From Candidatus Freyarchaeota archaeon (GTDB lineage Archaea > Asgardarchaeota > Jordiarchaeia > Jordiarchaeales > Jordiarchaeaceae): a DNA stretch of 49,396 nucleotides. The notes under the pieces were generated by a model that was not told where the DNA came from, did no database searches, and saw nothing but the letters and a program-made list of their open reading frames with translations. Position 1 is the first letter of the stretch. Each line of letters opens with the position of its first letter. This document shows positions 8,930 through 16,659 of this stretch, piece after piece. The position numbers and the translations under genes are program-made. The stretch lies in contig JAUQZE010000043.1 of assembly GCA_030587365.1 (NCBI GenBank), positions 1 through 49,396 of the forward strand. The letters are read 5' to 3'.

Positions 8930-9199
8930 ATGTCCGAAGAATTTAAGGATATTTGGGATTACTACTACACCACAAGTATGGGTAAAGGGGGAGAACAAAT
9001 TATAGTAATTCACGCCACTGCACAGGCAAAAAAGTTAGTAAGATTAGGATTGAACGATTCAATTAAAGTTAAGGAACTCTGGTCGGATGTTATAAAGCAA
9101 GTTCCTTTCTTTAGTGATAACGCGGTTAATACAGATTTTGAAACAAAGTTTGAGGGGGACAATGTTGAAGTAACTATTACTATAACTCAAAAGCCGTAA
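8930..9199 (+). CDS. Small unknown protein (89 residues)
   Basis: The ATG at 8930 is preferred over the TTG directly before it, since GGTGG at 8918-8922 lies 7 nt upstream. The predicted protein is alpha/beta, with an N-terminal aromatic stretch (IWDYYYTTS), then a strand (GEQIIVIHATAQA), a helix and two C-terminal strands (VEVTITITQKP). It has no cysteines, signal or membrane segment. I do not recognise the family. It lies 145 bp after the coiled-coil gene and just before the structured element at 9260-9570. Confidence 0.55.
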   Translation: MSEEFKDIWDYYYTTSMGKGGEQIIVIHATAQAKKLVRLGLNDSIKVKELWSDVIKQVPFFSDNAVNTDFETKFEGDNVEVTITITQKP

Positions 9200-9259
9200 A
9201 AATACTACATTAAAGATCAGTTCTCAGGAACACTGCAAGAGATTTAAAACTATTTAATA

Positions 9260-9570
9260 ACTAGGCAGCTTTGGGGCAAAATTAGTTTAACTCCTTTTCT
9301 ATAAAGGACTTGCCTCCCAAAAACGGGGTTAGAACGATACCCCCCACTTAACTATGTTTACGTAGGGGCTCTCCTCATTCAGAGGATACTAGTAGGTGAA
9401 CTTCTGACTTGCGGGTTCGGAAGCCAGAGTTAGAGGGCAACCCGCGCTTTCACTCTGAAAACGGGTAGCTAGCGTCGTCCTCAAATATGGTGGGTAAGTA
9501 GCTACTAAGTCGTTAGATGCCTTGATATCTAATGAGATGCAGAAAACTACCCCTAACGAGGAAATAAACT
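9260..9570 (+). ncRNA. Candidate structured non-coding RNA or decayed element
   Basis: This is a GC-richer block in a 498-bp gene-free gap, with no frame over 60 codons. The plus strand offers several stems in order: GGGGT/ACCCC around 9324-9341, TCCTC-attca-GAGGA near 9373-9387, GCGGGTT paired with AACCCGC (about 9412-9446), GTAGCT with AGCTAC, CGTTAG with CTAACG, and TTAGAT-gccttgat-ATCTAA near 9514-9533. Stem density and composition suggest a folded RNA about 300 nt long. I looked for SRP, RNase P and tRNA signatures and found none. It could be an IS-derived relic instead. The strand is a guess. Confidence 0.35.
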
Positions 9571-9697
9571 TCCATCAAATAATAAGTATAGAGCTTTCCT
9601 CATTATAAAAACTTATAAAACTCAAAACACCTAATTAAAACTTGAAGCGCTATAATTTTCGTTTGGAAAGTTACACGCGTTGGTGGTGTAATTTAAT

Positions 9698-10312
9698 TTG
9701 ATACAGAGTATATATATCATTGAGGCTTCTAGTGGTATGTGTCTCATCTCCCGAAATTATGGAAATGTAGAATTAGATGAGGGGCTGGTTGGTGGTTTTT
9801 TAACGGCGTTACAGCAATTCTCTTCAGAATTCTCTTCTCAAAAGGGGCAACCCGCAATCCTTCGTGAAGTGGAGATGAAAGGTTATACAATAGTTTATGA
9901 AAGACAAGAAAACACAATGGTTGTTGCGAGTGTTGATAGAAGCGACAATGAGAAGGTTCTCCGTGATACGCTTAGCAAAATGATTAATATTTTTCATCAG
10001 AGATTTGGTTCTTATCTTAAGGATTGGCATGGTGATCTCAAGCCCTTCAAGGAATTTTTACCTGAAATTGACAAATTGACGTTGGATGGCAAGATTGCTG
10101 AGCTTGCGGTACCAAAACCACTTCTAAAAAAGAAAATCTCAAAGACCATCGTTAAGATGGGAATGTTTCTAGATGAGGACTGTTTAAAAGTAGCTAACCA
10201 TTGTGATGGAACAAAATCCAAAGAGGAAATAGCTGAGGAAACCGGGTTTACTATAGAAAAAGTAGGGGAAATGTTGGAAAAACTTGAAAAAATGGGTTTA
10301 ATTGAGATGTAA
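9698..10312 (+). CDS. Longin-like domain protein with C-terminal winged helix
   Basis: The TTG start at 9698 follows the SD GGTGGTG (9681-9687). Residues 1-125 show the order expected of a longin-type fold: strand QSIYIIEASSGMCLISRNYG, helix, strands GYTIVYERQENTMVVASVD, then a long helix. Residues about 155-204 form a helix-turn-helix unit (CLKVANHCDGTKSKEEIAEE, then EKVGEMLEKLEKMGLIEM). Longin domains are typical of eukaryotic trafficking factors and abundant in Asgard archaea. The fusion to a winged helix could link membrane or GTPase signalling to DNA, or the second domain may mediate protein contacts. A paralogous longin-like domain occurs in the gene at 46991. Confidence 0.6.
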   Translation: MIQSIYIIEASSGMCLISRNYGNVELDEGLVGGFLTALQQFSSEFSSQKGQPAILREVEMKGYTIVYERQENTMVVASVDRSDNEKVLRDTLSKMINIFHQRFGSYLKDWHGDLKPFKEFLPEIDKLTLDGKIAELAVPKPLLKKKISKTIVKMGMFLDEDCLKVANHCDGTKSKEEIAEETGFTIEKVGEMLEKLEKMGLIEM

Positions 10313-10353
10313 CACCGAAACTTCTCTCCATTTTCGAAGTATGAAATTAAAGT

Positions 10354-11190
10354 CTACTCCACTTCTTCGTAGCGTATTCCATAGTATATCAGTATTAATG
10401 CGATCATTGCGAGTGCGGGTGCCAATATTATTGACAAGGCTGTAGGTAAGTATGTTCTGATTAGTGTTGCTTGAATTACTCTGCCAACATAGTAAATTGT
10501 GAAGCCGAATCCCAAGAGAAGCGCTCTTTTTCTTATGGTACCGATTCCCTGCCACGCCACCCAGAAGAATATTAACGGGACCATAATCGCATATAGTGCC
10601 GCTAAAACGTAATTCATTATAAAGTATACCATTCCACTGGGTTGAAAGATAAATCCCGTAAGTATCGGAATCTCATAATACAAATATGCTATAAGTGGTT
10701 GCTGTAGAAAAATGAATTCCGGCACAAAATAGTTGAGTTGTCCTATTCCAAAAGAGAATAACAGATTTTCCGGGACTAAAATTATGATAAATGCAGCTAA
10801 AAAGGGTATTACTGGCACTGTCCTTTGTAGAATCTTATTTTCTATAAGAGTTATGCTCATACCCACCGTAAGCCAGCCCAAAGCTATCCACTCCCAAAAT
10901 GAGCCTAAACGCCAGTACCAGGGATTAATCAGAGCATAGACGAGTAGGGAATTCATGTTAATCGGGAATACTTCTGGAACTAAGAAGAAGTCATTAACAA
11001 TGAAGAAGACTCTACCTACAGCTAGGCAAAGGAAGAACACACCTAGACAAAGTAAGAATATGTTTTTTGTCTGTCTCCATTTGAAGAAGTATAGATAAAC
11101 AGAGATCAAAAGATAAAAGCCAATAGTAGCAAACCATAATCCTAAACCTACAGACTCAGTTGCATACGAACCTGGTATCATAATTAACAC
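10354..11190 (-). CDS. Polytopic membrane protein of unknown function
   Basis: The 278-residue protein has about seven or eight hydrophobic segments (for example GLWFATIGFYLLISVYLYFF, IFLLCLGVFFLCLAVGRVFF, ALYAIMVPLIFFWVAW and LILAPALAMIALILIYYG-like at the end). Loops are short, and no cofactor motifs or conserved charged clusters are seen. The C-terminus ends in a short acidic tail. It resembles the lineage-specific multi-pass proteins common in Asgard genomes, but I cannot name a family. A TATA-like sequence on the minus strand (11210-11222) sits about 24 bp upstream of the ATG, so the leader is very short. MIPGS, 9 nt further in, is an alternative start. Confidence 0.6.
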   Translation of the reverse strand: MLIMIPGSYATESVGLGLWFATIGFYLLISVYLYFFKWRQTKNIFLLCLGVFFLCLAVGRVFFIVNDFFLVPEVFPINMNSLLVYALINPWYWRLGSFWEWIALGWLTVGMSITLIENKILQRTVPVIPFLAAFIIILVPENLLFSFGIGQLNYFVPEFIFLQQPLIAYLYYEIPILTGFIFQPSGMVYFIMNYVLAALYAIMVPLIFFWVAWQGIGTIRKRALLLGFGFTIYYVGRVIQATLIRTYLPTALSIILAPALAMIALILIYYGIRYEEVE

Positions 11191-11298
11191 CCCAAAAATG
11201 GTTTTTAACTTATATATCTATATCTTCTCCAATTTAAATCTAAGCCGTATGAAATATCCATAAAGGCATGTAATTTCAAAGAACCCATTAAAAAGGTT
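11191..11298. promoter_or_regulatory. Promoter region of the minus-strand membrane-protein gene
   Basis: On the minus strand, TAGATATATAAGTT (about 11209-11222) is a TATA-box candidate for the gene starting at 11190. Beyond it the DNA is AT-rich and runs into the TnpB-tail relic at 11299-11487. Confidence 0.35.
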
Positions 11299-11487
11299 TT
11301 ATAATAAGGTAAATATGCTACGTGTAAAGTCAACTATCACGGCTGAAACCTGTGGGCTTGCAGGTGAATCATTATGCTTAAAGCTTGTTGCATTTATCCC
11401 CGCATTAGGCTGGTTGACCGAGGCGGGTTCAAGGGAAGCCGTCCCCAGCTCGGAGAGATTGATAAAAAAGCAGATTCGCGTTTTCAA
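11299..11487 (-). pseudogene. Relic of an IS200/IS605 OrfB (TnpB) C-terminal tail
   Basis: On the minus strand this 62-codon frame includes NATSFKHNDSPASPQVSAV. That follows the S-M-K-Q-E-(A/T)-P pattern typical of the extreme C-terminal tail of IS605-type OrfB/TnpB proteins, as in the relics near 14.0 and 21.7 kb. None of the catalytic RuvC or zinc-finger part is present. The DNA is locally GC-richer than its surroundings. It is most likely the 3' remnant of an element, possibly retaining guide-RNA sequence. The call rests on a short motif. Confidence 0.4.
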
Positions 11488-11549
11488 TATTTAAAGTCAC
11501 CTCAATTCTTCCTAGGAGCTTTAGTCATGGGTCTCCTTGAGGTGGTTTG

Positions 11550-12374
11550 ATGATGTTGGGTTTCGCGTCGGGGTGTTTTTTGGAAAGACGGAAAGAATTT
11601 GTTATCCCCCACAAGGTTCCTGAGGAGTTGAAGTCTTATCCGGTTGAGCTTCAGGTGGGAAGGGGCTATGACTATTCCGACTTTGACAAGGTAGTTTCAA
11701 TCCACCTTCCTTTCACACTTTATAAGGTATTAAAAGTTGAGGGGGTAACCGTTTACAAGAAGTCGAGAGAGGTGAACTTAGCGTCGCTAAACGAAGATTT
11801 CTGGAGATACGAACTTGAACTTTTTAAGAGGCACATAATGGAGGCTGCGGAGAAAAGGGTAAAGTATGCTATTTTTCACTATGGTAGATGTAATTGTGCT
11901 GGTCGTCTTTGGCGTTATGAAAATCATAGAAGACTTCATTGGAATAGGGAAAAAGAGTTTTTGGTTGAGATCTCCGAATTCGCTGCGGATAATGGAATCA
12001 AGTTATTAACTGAGAATCACCCCTACGACGATGGAATTTTTTTGAACCATGTTAAACACATAGCGGAAATAGTTGAGGGAGGCTACGCGGGATTTTGTTT
12101 AGATTTTCCTCACACGTATTATCGATTTAAAAGGTTTAACAATGCTAGTTTAGACGAGATTATAACTAGATTCAGGGAAAGCATTCAGGAGGTACACTTA
12201 GCTGATGGTAATGGATCAAGCCATAATCCTTTAGCGCTTGATAAGGGAAGTATTGATTGGAGAAAACTACTTTCTCTGCTCCCGCGTTCTCTGCTGGTGA
12301 TTATTGAGTTGAGAGAAAATCCTTTAGAGGCGCTAAAGCGGGTCCAAGAGCTTTATGATGGTACTCTGAGATAA
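11550..12374 (+). CDS. TIM-barrel protein, sugar isomerase / endonuclease IV-like
   Basis: The 274-residue protein reads as a xylose-isomerase-like TIM barrel (AP endonuclease family 2 superfamily). Barrel strands end in candidate metal or acid-base residues: VSIHLPF, YAIFHYGRC, IKLLTENHPYDD, GFCLDFPHTY, VHLADGNGSSHNP and VIIELREN. The Glu in TENH, the Asp-His in LDFPH, the His-Asp in HLADG and the Glu in IELRE match the usual metal shell. The ATG at 11550 or 11553 fits the SD GAGGTGG at 11539-11545 better than the TTG at 11547. Substrate is unknown. It could be a sugar-phosphate isomerase/epimerase rather than a DNA-repair enzyme. It lies 88 bp before the PK-C gene. Confidence 0.65.
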   Translation: MMLGFASGCFLERRKEFVIPHKVPEELKSYPVELQVGRGYDYSDFDKVVSIHLPFTLYKVLKVEGVTVYKKSREVNLASLNEDFWRYELELFKRHIMEAAEKRVKYAIFHYGRCNCAGRLWRYENHRRLHWNREKEFLVEISEFAADNGIKLLTENHPYDDGIFLNHVKHIAEIVEGGYAGFCLDFPHTYYRFKRFNNASLDEIITRFRESIQEVHLADGNGSSHNPLALDKGSIDWRKLLSLLPRSLLVIIELRENPLEALKRVQELYDGTLR

Positions 12375-12462
12375 TTGATATTTGACCGAATTCCGTAAAA
12401 GAAAAGGTATTAAAAACATGAAAGCATCATACAAGTTATAATTCAAAAATGGAGGTTTAATA

Positions 12463-13038
12463 ATGAGGTTGGAGGTAACACTGTTTGAAAAGGCAGGAAT
12501 GCAAAACACGGAAGAAACGCTAAAAATTGCACAAAAATTTGCCGAGAAGAACAATATAACGGATATAGTCATAGCTAGCAGTACAGGAGAAACGGGAATT
12601 AAAGCTTCAGAAATTTTCGATTTAAGCAAAATTAATCTTGTAGTAGTTACACACGCTTATGGTTTCGTTAAACCAGGATACCAAGAGATGCCTGACGAGA
12701 ATAGAAAAAAGTTAACAGATATGGGAATAAAGGTGCTCACAACTGGTCATGCTTTATCAGGAGCAGAAAGAACATTCAGAAAGAGTTTAAACATGTGGCT
12801 ACCCCTTGAACTACTTGCCCGATTTCTAAGATCAACTATATGTGACGGCTTTAAAGTATGCATAGAAATATCTGCTATGGCTGCTGATGCCGGGCTCATC
12901 CCCGTGGATAAGGACATTATTGCAATTGCGGGAACCGGAAAAGGCAGCGACACAGCGGTGCTGCTTAAGCCCGCTGATTCCTCAAATCTCTTAGACACCA
13001 AGGTGAGAGCAATACTTTGCAAGCCTAGAGAATTTTGA
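12463..13038 (+). CDS. Pyruvate-kinase alpha/beta (C-terminal) domain protein
   Basis: The 191-residue protein matches the stand-alone archaeal version of the pyruvate kinase C-terminal domain. It has helix NTEETLKIAQKFAEKNNI, strand DIVIASSTGETGIKA, strand LVVVTHAYGFVKPG, and the closing IIAIAGTGKGSDTAVLLKPA segment. No pyruvate-kinase catalytic barrel is present, so it is not a kinase. In pyruvate kinase this domain binds allosteric effectors, so a small-molecule binding role is possible. The ATG at 12463 has a good SD (GGAGG, about 7 nt upstream). The function is unknown. Confidence 0.7.
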   Translation: MRLEVTLFEKAGMQNTEETLKIAQKFAEKNNITDIVIASSTGETGIKASEIFDLSKINLVVVTHAYGFVKPGYQEMPDENRKKLTDMGIKVLTTGHALSGAERTFRKSLNMWLPLELLARFLRSTICDGFKVCIEISAMAADAGLIPVDKDIIAIAGTGKGSDTAVLLKPADSSNLLDTKVRAILCKPREF

Positions 13039-13086
13039 GACAGTTTATCTTACGCCCCAAAAATCATGCCGTAAATCTTTGTTTTT

Positions 13087-13935
13087 CTATTCTTTAAAAA
13101 ACTCTTTTATCGGTCGCTTACAATTTGGGCATCTTTCATCTTTCTCCAGATACTCCATTAAGTGCTCTCTGCAAGCATTTTCGAAGCAATAAGGACACAT
13201 AACCTGATCATCATTTTCCGTCAATACTTTTCCGCATATCATGCACCTAGCGATTTCCTCTCCTTCTAGCTTTTCAAAACTGAAATCTGGCTTCTGTGAA
13301 TTGGGTAGTGAAGGGGCTCCCATCTCGTAAATACCTTGCTCAATTATCATATTTCTGATTTGAATTTGAACCTCTTTGGAAGCCTGAGTTGAAATTTCCA
13401 ACAATTTCTCCGCTTCTTCCTTTAGCATAGTCCCTCTAGCCTTGGAGGCTACTATCTTCCAGACCTCCCGCAGGATAGGAAGATTCTCAAACAATGGACT
13501 ATAAAGAATATTAGCAGACTCGTATGAACACCCGTCTTCAAAATACTTATTCACCGCGTCTTTGAACATGCCGGTTCTCAGAAATTGAATTATGGGGTTG
13601 CTATTAGGCCCTCCCTCCTTTTCAAACTGGTCAACTACTTTAAACACTTGGCGTGTTCTGAAAATACTGTATATCATGCTCCCCAATATACAGAAGAGGA
13701 ACACAAAATTAAAAATAACGTATGAGTAGCTCGAAGAAAATGGGATATACAAACCGAAAGAAAGGAGGGACCATATTGAAGAGATGGAATATAATATTTG
13801 TTCCCACTGCCCACTTGTGAAGTATGTAATTATTTGCCAGATGAGGTACGCTGATATCAAACTTGTGATGAAGGATGCTATTAGCAATCTTCTTTTTAGC
13901 TTAAATTTGATCTTCTCTGCCACGGTGGTCACCAC
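13087..13935 (-). CDS. Membrane protein with a C-terminal cross-brace (RING/FYVE-like) zinc finger
   Basis: The 282-residue protein has three hydrophobic segments within about residues 18-100 (LLIASFITSLISAYLIW, IWSLLSFGLYIPF, VIFNFVFLFCILGSMIY), a helical cytosolic middle, and a C-terminal eight-ligand zinc module at residues 231-272. The order is C231-x2-C-x12-C247-x2-C-x4-C255-x2-H258-x10-C269-x2-C272. That spacing fits the RING/FYVE/PHD cross-brace class, not a simple zinc ribbon. Asgard archaea encode ubiquitin-pathway parts including RING-like proteins, so an E3-like or membrane-scaffold role is possible. No ubiquitin, E1 or E2 gene is seen in this window. Confidence 0.6.
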   Translation of the reverse strand: MVTTVAEKIKFKLKRRLLIASFITSLISAYLIWQIITYFTSGQWEQILYSISSIWSLLSFGLYIPFSSSYSYVIFNFVFLFCILGSMIYSIFRTRQVFKVVDQFEKEGGPNSNPIIQFLRTGMFKDAVNKYFEDGCSYESANILYSPLFENLPILREVWKIVASKARGTMLKEEAEKLLEISTQASKEVQIQIRNMIIEQGIYEMGAPSLPNSQKPDFSFEKLEGEEIARCMICGKVLTENDDQVMCPYCFENACREHLMEYLEKDERCPNCKRPIKEFFKE

Positions 13936-13995
13936 TATTATTTTAGCCCTTTTCTAATCTAGAAGGGTGTTTCAATTAAATTATGTGGTCATCAT

Positions 13996-14297
13996 GTGAA
14001 CTACCCCCACGCTATATATCACTGGGGGATTCCAGCTTCATAGGCGACCTGCAGCTTCTCCAGCCATACCATCTCTACAATGGTCACTAGTTTTGCACAG
14101 GCTTGAATTCGGTCCGTCCCAGGCTTACTCTGTCTGTTCAGCAAATCCCCATCCGGCTTTACGCTGCACGGGACTACTGAACACTTTCGTGCAACGACCA
14201 CTTGCCTGCAGGTGGACAATTAGATTTATTTTACCATAACCATAAATACTTATTGCCTCTCATCCCTTCTCTCTCGGAAAGGGCCTTCCGAATTAGT
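13996..14297 (-). mobile_element. Non-autonomous IS200/IS605-type element, copy A (TnpB tail, no transposase)
   Basis: This ~300-bp element is related over its full length to 21653-21956. On the minus strand it starts with the palindrome TCGGAAAGGGCCTTCCGA (14276-14293 region). It continues through sequence that, in copy B, still reads like the TnpB C-terminus, keeps SPMKLESPSD (equivalent to the SMKQEAP tail) near 14020-14050, and ends in a CCCCC...GGGGG hairpin (about 14004-14031). Subterminal palindromes and the OrfB tail are hallmarks of IS200/IS605 elements, and the 3' tail region is where guide (omega) RNAs are encoded. No tnpA or intact tnpB is present. Confidence 0.6.
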
Positions 14298-14449
14298 GAA
14301 TCTTAAATTTTCTTTTCTCAATCCAAATATTCCAAAACTTAAAATCTTGGCATACGGACATGAGCTTTAAATAATTTTAGGTAAATACTATGTTGATTTG
14401 CATTTAACACTTTTTACCGAGATTAAATTGTAAATGTTTATACTTTTAG

Positions 14450-14512
14450 TTTATTCGATTTTACCATTTGTGCTACTATTTTTTAGGGCCGGTGTTAACG
14501 AAATCGAATAAA
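14450..14512. promoter_or_regulatory. 12-bp perfect inverted repeat upstream of the homocysteine operon
   Basis: TTTATTCGATTT (14450-14461) and AAATCGAATAAA (14501-14512) are exact reverse complements separated by 39 bp. The repeat lies just upstream of the TATA box at 14541, so it is probably outside the transcript and could be a bipartite operator. If an upstream start site exists, it could fold as a leader hairpin. Confidence 0.45.
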
Positions 14513-14540
14513 ATTACTTCTAATCATAAAAACGTGAGAA

Positions 14541-14551
14541 AAATATATATA
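14541..14551 (+). promoter_or_regulatory. TATA box of the homocysteine operon
   Basis: AAATATATATA, preceded by a purine-rich BRE-like GTGAGAA, is the best TATA box upstream of the operon. Transcription would start near 14570, giving a leader of about 60-85 nt. Confidence 0.5.
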
Positions 14552-14632
14552 TGAGTAATTATATCTTCTTGCATCATCTCCAACGCTTACTACGCATTAA
14601 CATAAGACGAAGGATAGGTTTCAGTTCAAGAG

Positions 14633-16141
14633 GTGATCCCCCTGACAGAAAGTAACGTGAAAACCTACGAAGAAATAAATGAAAAAATCAAGAAAGGAGA
14701 CGCGGTAGTAGTAACCGCAGAAGAAATGGTAAGAATAGTAGAAGAACAGGGCGAAAAAAAAGCCTCAAACGAAATTGATGTAGTAACAACAGGAACATTC
14801 GGAGCCATGTGCTCCAGCGGAGCCTTCCTAAACTTTGGACATTCAGACCCGCCTATAAAAATGGAGCAATTATGGTTAAACGATGTCGAAGCCTACCATG
14901 GAAATGCAGCGGTTGACTGCTACATAGGGGCTACAAAAATGAGCGTTACAAAACCTTTCGTATACGGAGGGGGCCACGTTATAGAGGACTTGGTAAGCGG
15001 AAAAGAAATAACGCTAAGAGCCAGAGCATACGGAACCGATTGTTACCCTAGAACAAGCCTTGAAACCACCTTTAACATAGATGATCTTAATCAAGCGATT
15101 CTATGTAATCCCAGAAACGCTTACCAAGGGTACAACGCGGCCACCAATGGACGCAACGAAACAATTTACACCTATATGGGAAAGCTTCTAGCCAATTATG
15201 GAAATGTCACTTATTCCGGTTCCGGTTGTTTGAGTCCTCTATACAACGACCCCGATTACGAAACAATAGGTATTGGAACCAGAATATTTCTAGGCGGCGG
15301 GGTTGGATACGTAATCGGGGAGGGAACACAACACAATCCCAAAAACCATCGCGGAACCATAATGGTTAAAGGAGATTTGAAACAGATGAGCCCCGAGTAT
15401 CTCAAAGGAGCCGCTTTCACAAAATACGGCACAACCCTGTATGTAGGGGTAGGAATACCCATACCTATACTAAATGAGGGATTAGCTAGAAAAACCGCCA
15501 TAAGTGACGCCGACATTTCAACAGAAGTTATAGATTACGGAGTTCCCAGATTGAATAGACCGTCGCTGAGAAAAGTCACGTATCAGGAACTCAAAACCGA
15601 AAGAATCCAATTGAATGGGAGAACGGTTAAGGTTTCCTCTCTCTCCAGTCTCAAAACTGCTAGAAAAGTAGCTCAAACACTGAAAAAATGGATAGAGGAG
15701 GGAAGATTCTTTGTAAACAAACCAGCTGAGACACTATCAACAACCATAGGATTTAAACCTATGAAAATCACAAAGGAGATTCAGTATGTTCGCAGTATAA
15801 TGATACCCGCAATAACGACCACAACTGATACCAGCATTCACGACGTAGCAAAACTGATCGTGGAAAAGAACGTTAACCACATAGTTATAGTAAATAACGA
15901 CGACACCTTGAAAGGAATAGTTACCTCCTTCGATGTAACGCGTGCAGTAGCTAATAACAGGGACAAATTGGAGGATATAATAGTCAGAAGAGTTTACACC
16001 GCAAAACCAGACGATCCGGTTGACGCAGCTGCGAAGGAACTGGAAACCCACAAGATTTCTGCACTGCCAGTGATAGATGAAAAAAGGAAAGTTTTAGGAA
16101 TCATCACCAGTGAGGAGATATCCCAACTATTAGCCAAATGA
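14633..16141 (+). CDS. L-aspartate semialdehyde sulfurtransferase-like (DUF39 plus two CBS domains), homocysteine synthesis
   Basis: The protein matches the COG1900/DUF39 family, whose methanogen member (MA1821 of Methanosarcina acetivorans) works with a NIL-ferredoxin partner to turn aspartate semialdehyde into homocysteine. Residues to about 370 form the DUF39 domain and keep two candidate catalytic cysteines, in GAMCSSG and GTDCYPR, plus glycine-rich FLGGGVGYVIGEGTQHNP. Residues about 385-500 are two CBS domains (MIPAITTTTDTSIHDVAKLI; KPDDPVDAAAKELETHKIS), which may sense S-adenosyl compounds or nucleotides. The start is uncertain: the GTG at 14633 is part of the SD GAGGTGATCC (14630-14639), so CTG at 14642 or GTG at 14657 (giving KTYEEINEKIK) is likelier. 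The partner gene follows immediately. Confidence 0.85.
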   Translation: MIPLTESNVKTYEEINEKIKKGDAVVVTAEEMVRIVEEQGEKKASNEIDVVTTGTFGAMCSSGAFLNFGHSDPPIKMEQLWLNDVEAYHGNAAVDCYIGATKMSVTKPFVYGGGHVIEDLVSGKEITLRARAYGTDCYPRTSLETTFNIDDLNQAILCNPRNAYQGYNAATNGRNETIYTYMGKLLANYGNVTYSGSGCLSPLYNDPDYETIGIGTRIFLGGGVGYVIGEGTQHNPKNHRGTIMVKGDLKQMSPEYLKGAAFTKYGTTLYVGVGIPIPILNEGLARKTAISDADISTEVIDYGVPRLNRPSLRKVTYQELKTERIQLNGRTVKVSSLSSLKTARKVAQTLKKWIEEGRFFVNKPAETLSTTIGFKPMKITKEIQYVRSIMIPAITTTTDTSIHDVAKLIVEKNVNHIVIVNNDDTLKGIVTSFDVTRAVANNRDKLEDIIVRRVYTAKPDDPVDAAAKELETHKISALPVIDEKRKVLGIITSEEISQLLAK

Positions 16142-16151
16142 GGTGGAAGAA

Positions 16152-16535
16152 TTGAAAATAATGATAATGTTTGATCCCGGGAAAGTGGGAGAAGCAATTA
16201 CCTCAAACGTAATACTAGAAAAGAAAGTACCCTTCAACATCCTAACCGCGAAAATTGACAAAAAAGGCGGAGAGATGCTCATAGAAGCCCCAGACGATAA
16301 AGCATTCGAGCTAATAGAGGCGTTCAAGGAAAAAGGGGTCCGGGTTGAAACACGAAAATTCGTGGAAATACTCCCACACAAGTGCATAAACTGCGGCCAA
16401 TGCTTTTCCATCTGCCCAGTCGACGCAATCAAATACGACGAAGATTACTCCATAACTCTAAAACAAGAAGACTGTATCGGCTGCCTTCAATGCGTTGACA
16501 GCTGCCCACTTGAAGCCATTGTTAAAGCAAGTTAA
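16152..16535 (+). CDS. NIL-domain / 2[4Fe-4S] ferredoxin, homocysteine-synthesis partner
   Basis: An N-terminal NIL domain (about 75 residues, ligand-binding, as in methionine transporters) is followed by two complete four-cysteine motifs: CINCGQCFSICP and CIGCLQCVDSCP. This is the architecture of MA1822, the iron-sulfur partner of the DUF39 sulfurtransferase, supplying electrons for sulfur reduction. It directly follows the DUF39-CBS gene as one operon. The GTG at 16143 overlaps the SD GAGGTGG (16140-16146), so TTG at 16152, five bases after the SD, is taken as the start. All eight cysteines are present. Confidence 0.85.
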   Translation: MKIMIMFDPGKVGEAITSNVILEKKVPFNILTAKIDKKGGEMLIEAPDDKAFELIEAFKEKGVRVETRKFVEILPHKCINCGQCFSICPVDAIKYDEDYSITLKQEDCIGCLQCVDSCPLEAIVKAS

Positions 16536-16604
16536 CTTGTAAAATGTCTTTATTACAACCTCTACACTAATTTCTCGCACAATCTTTTTAATGATGAGAA
16601 GCTT

Positions 16605-16616
16605 ATACATATTTAT
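16605..16616 (+). promoter_or_regulatory. TATA-box candidate before the coiled-coil winged-helix gene
   Basis: The TACATATTTATA sequence lies about 45 bp upstream of the ATG at 16660, a normal distance for an archaeal promoter with a short leader. Confidence 0.4.
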
Positions 16617-16659
16617 ACTACCATAAAATCTAACAGCGGTAAATTATGGGGAAACTAAT

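Larger units (their letters stand above)
14298..14632. other. AT-rich upstream region of the homocysteine operon
   Basis: No gene is visible in these 335 bp. They hold a 12-bp inverted repeat (14450-14512) and a TATA box (14541-14551), listed separately. Confidence 0.5.

Noticed and set aside
9250..9590. tRNA or SRP RNA in the structured gap
   Set aside because: No T-arm, acceptor pairing or SRP helix-8 signature could be fitted.
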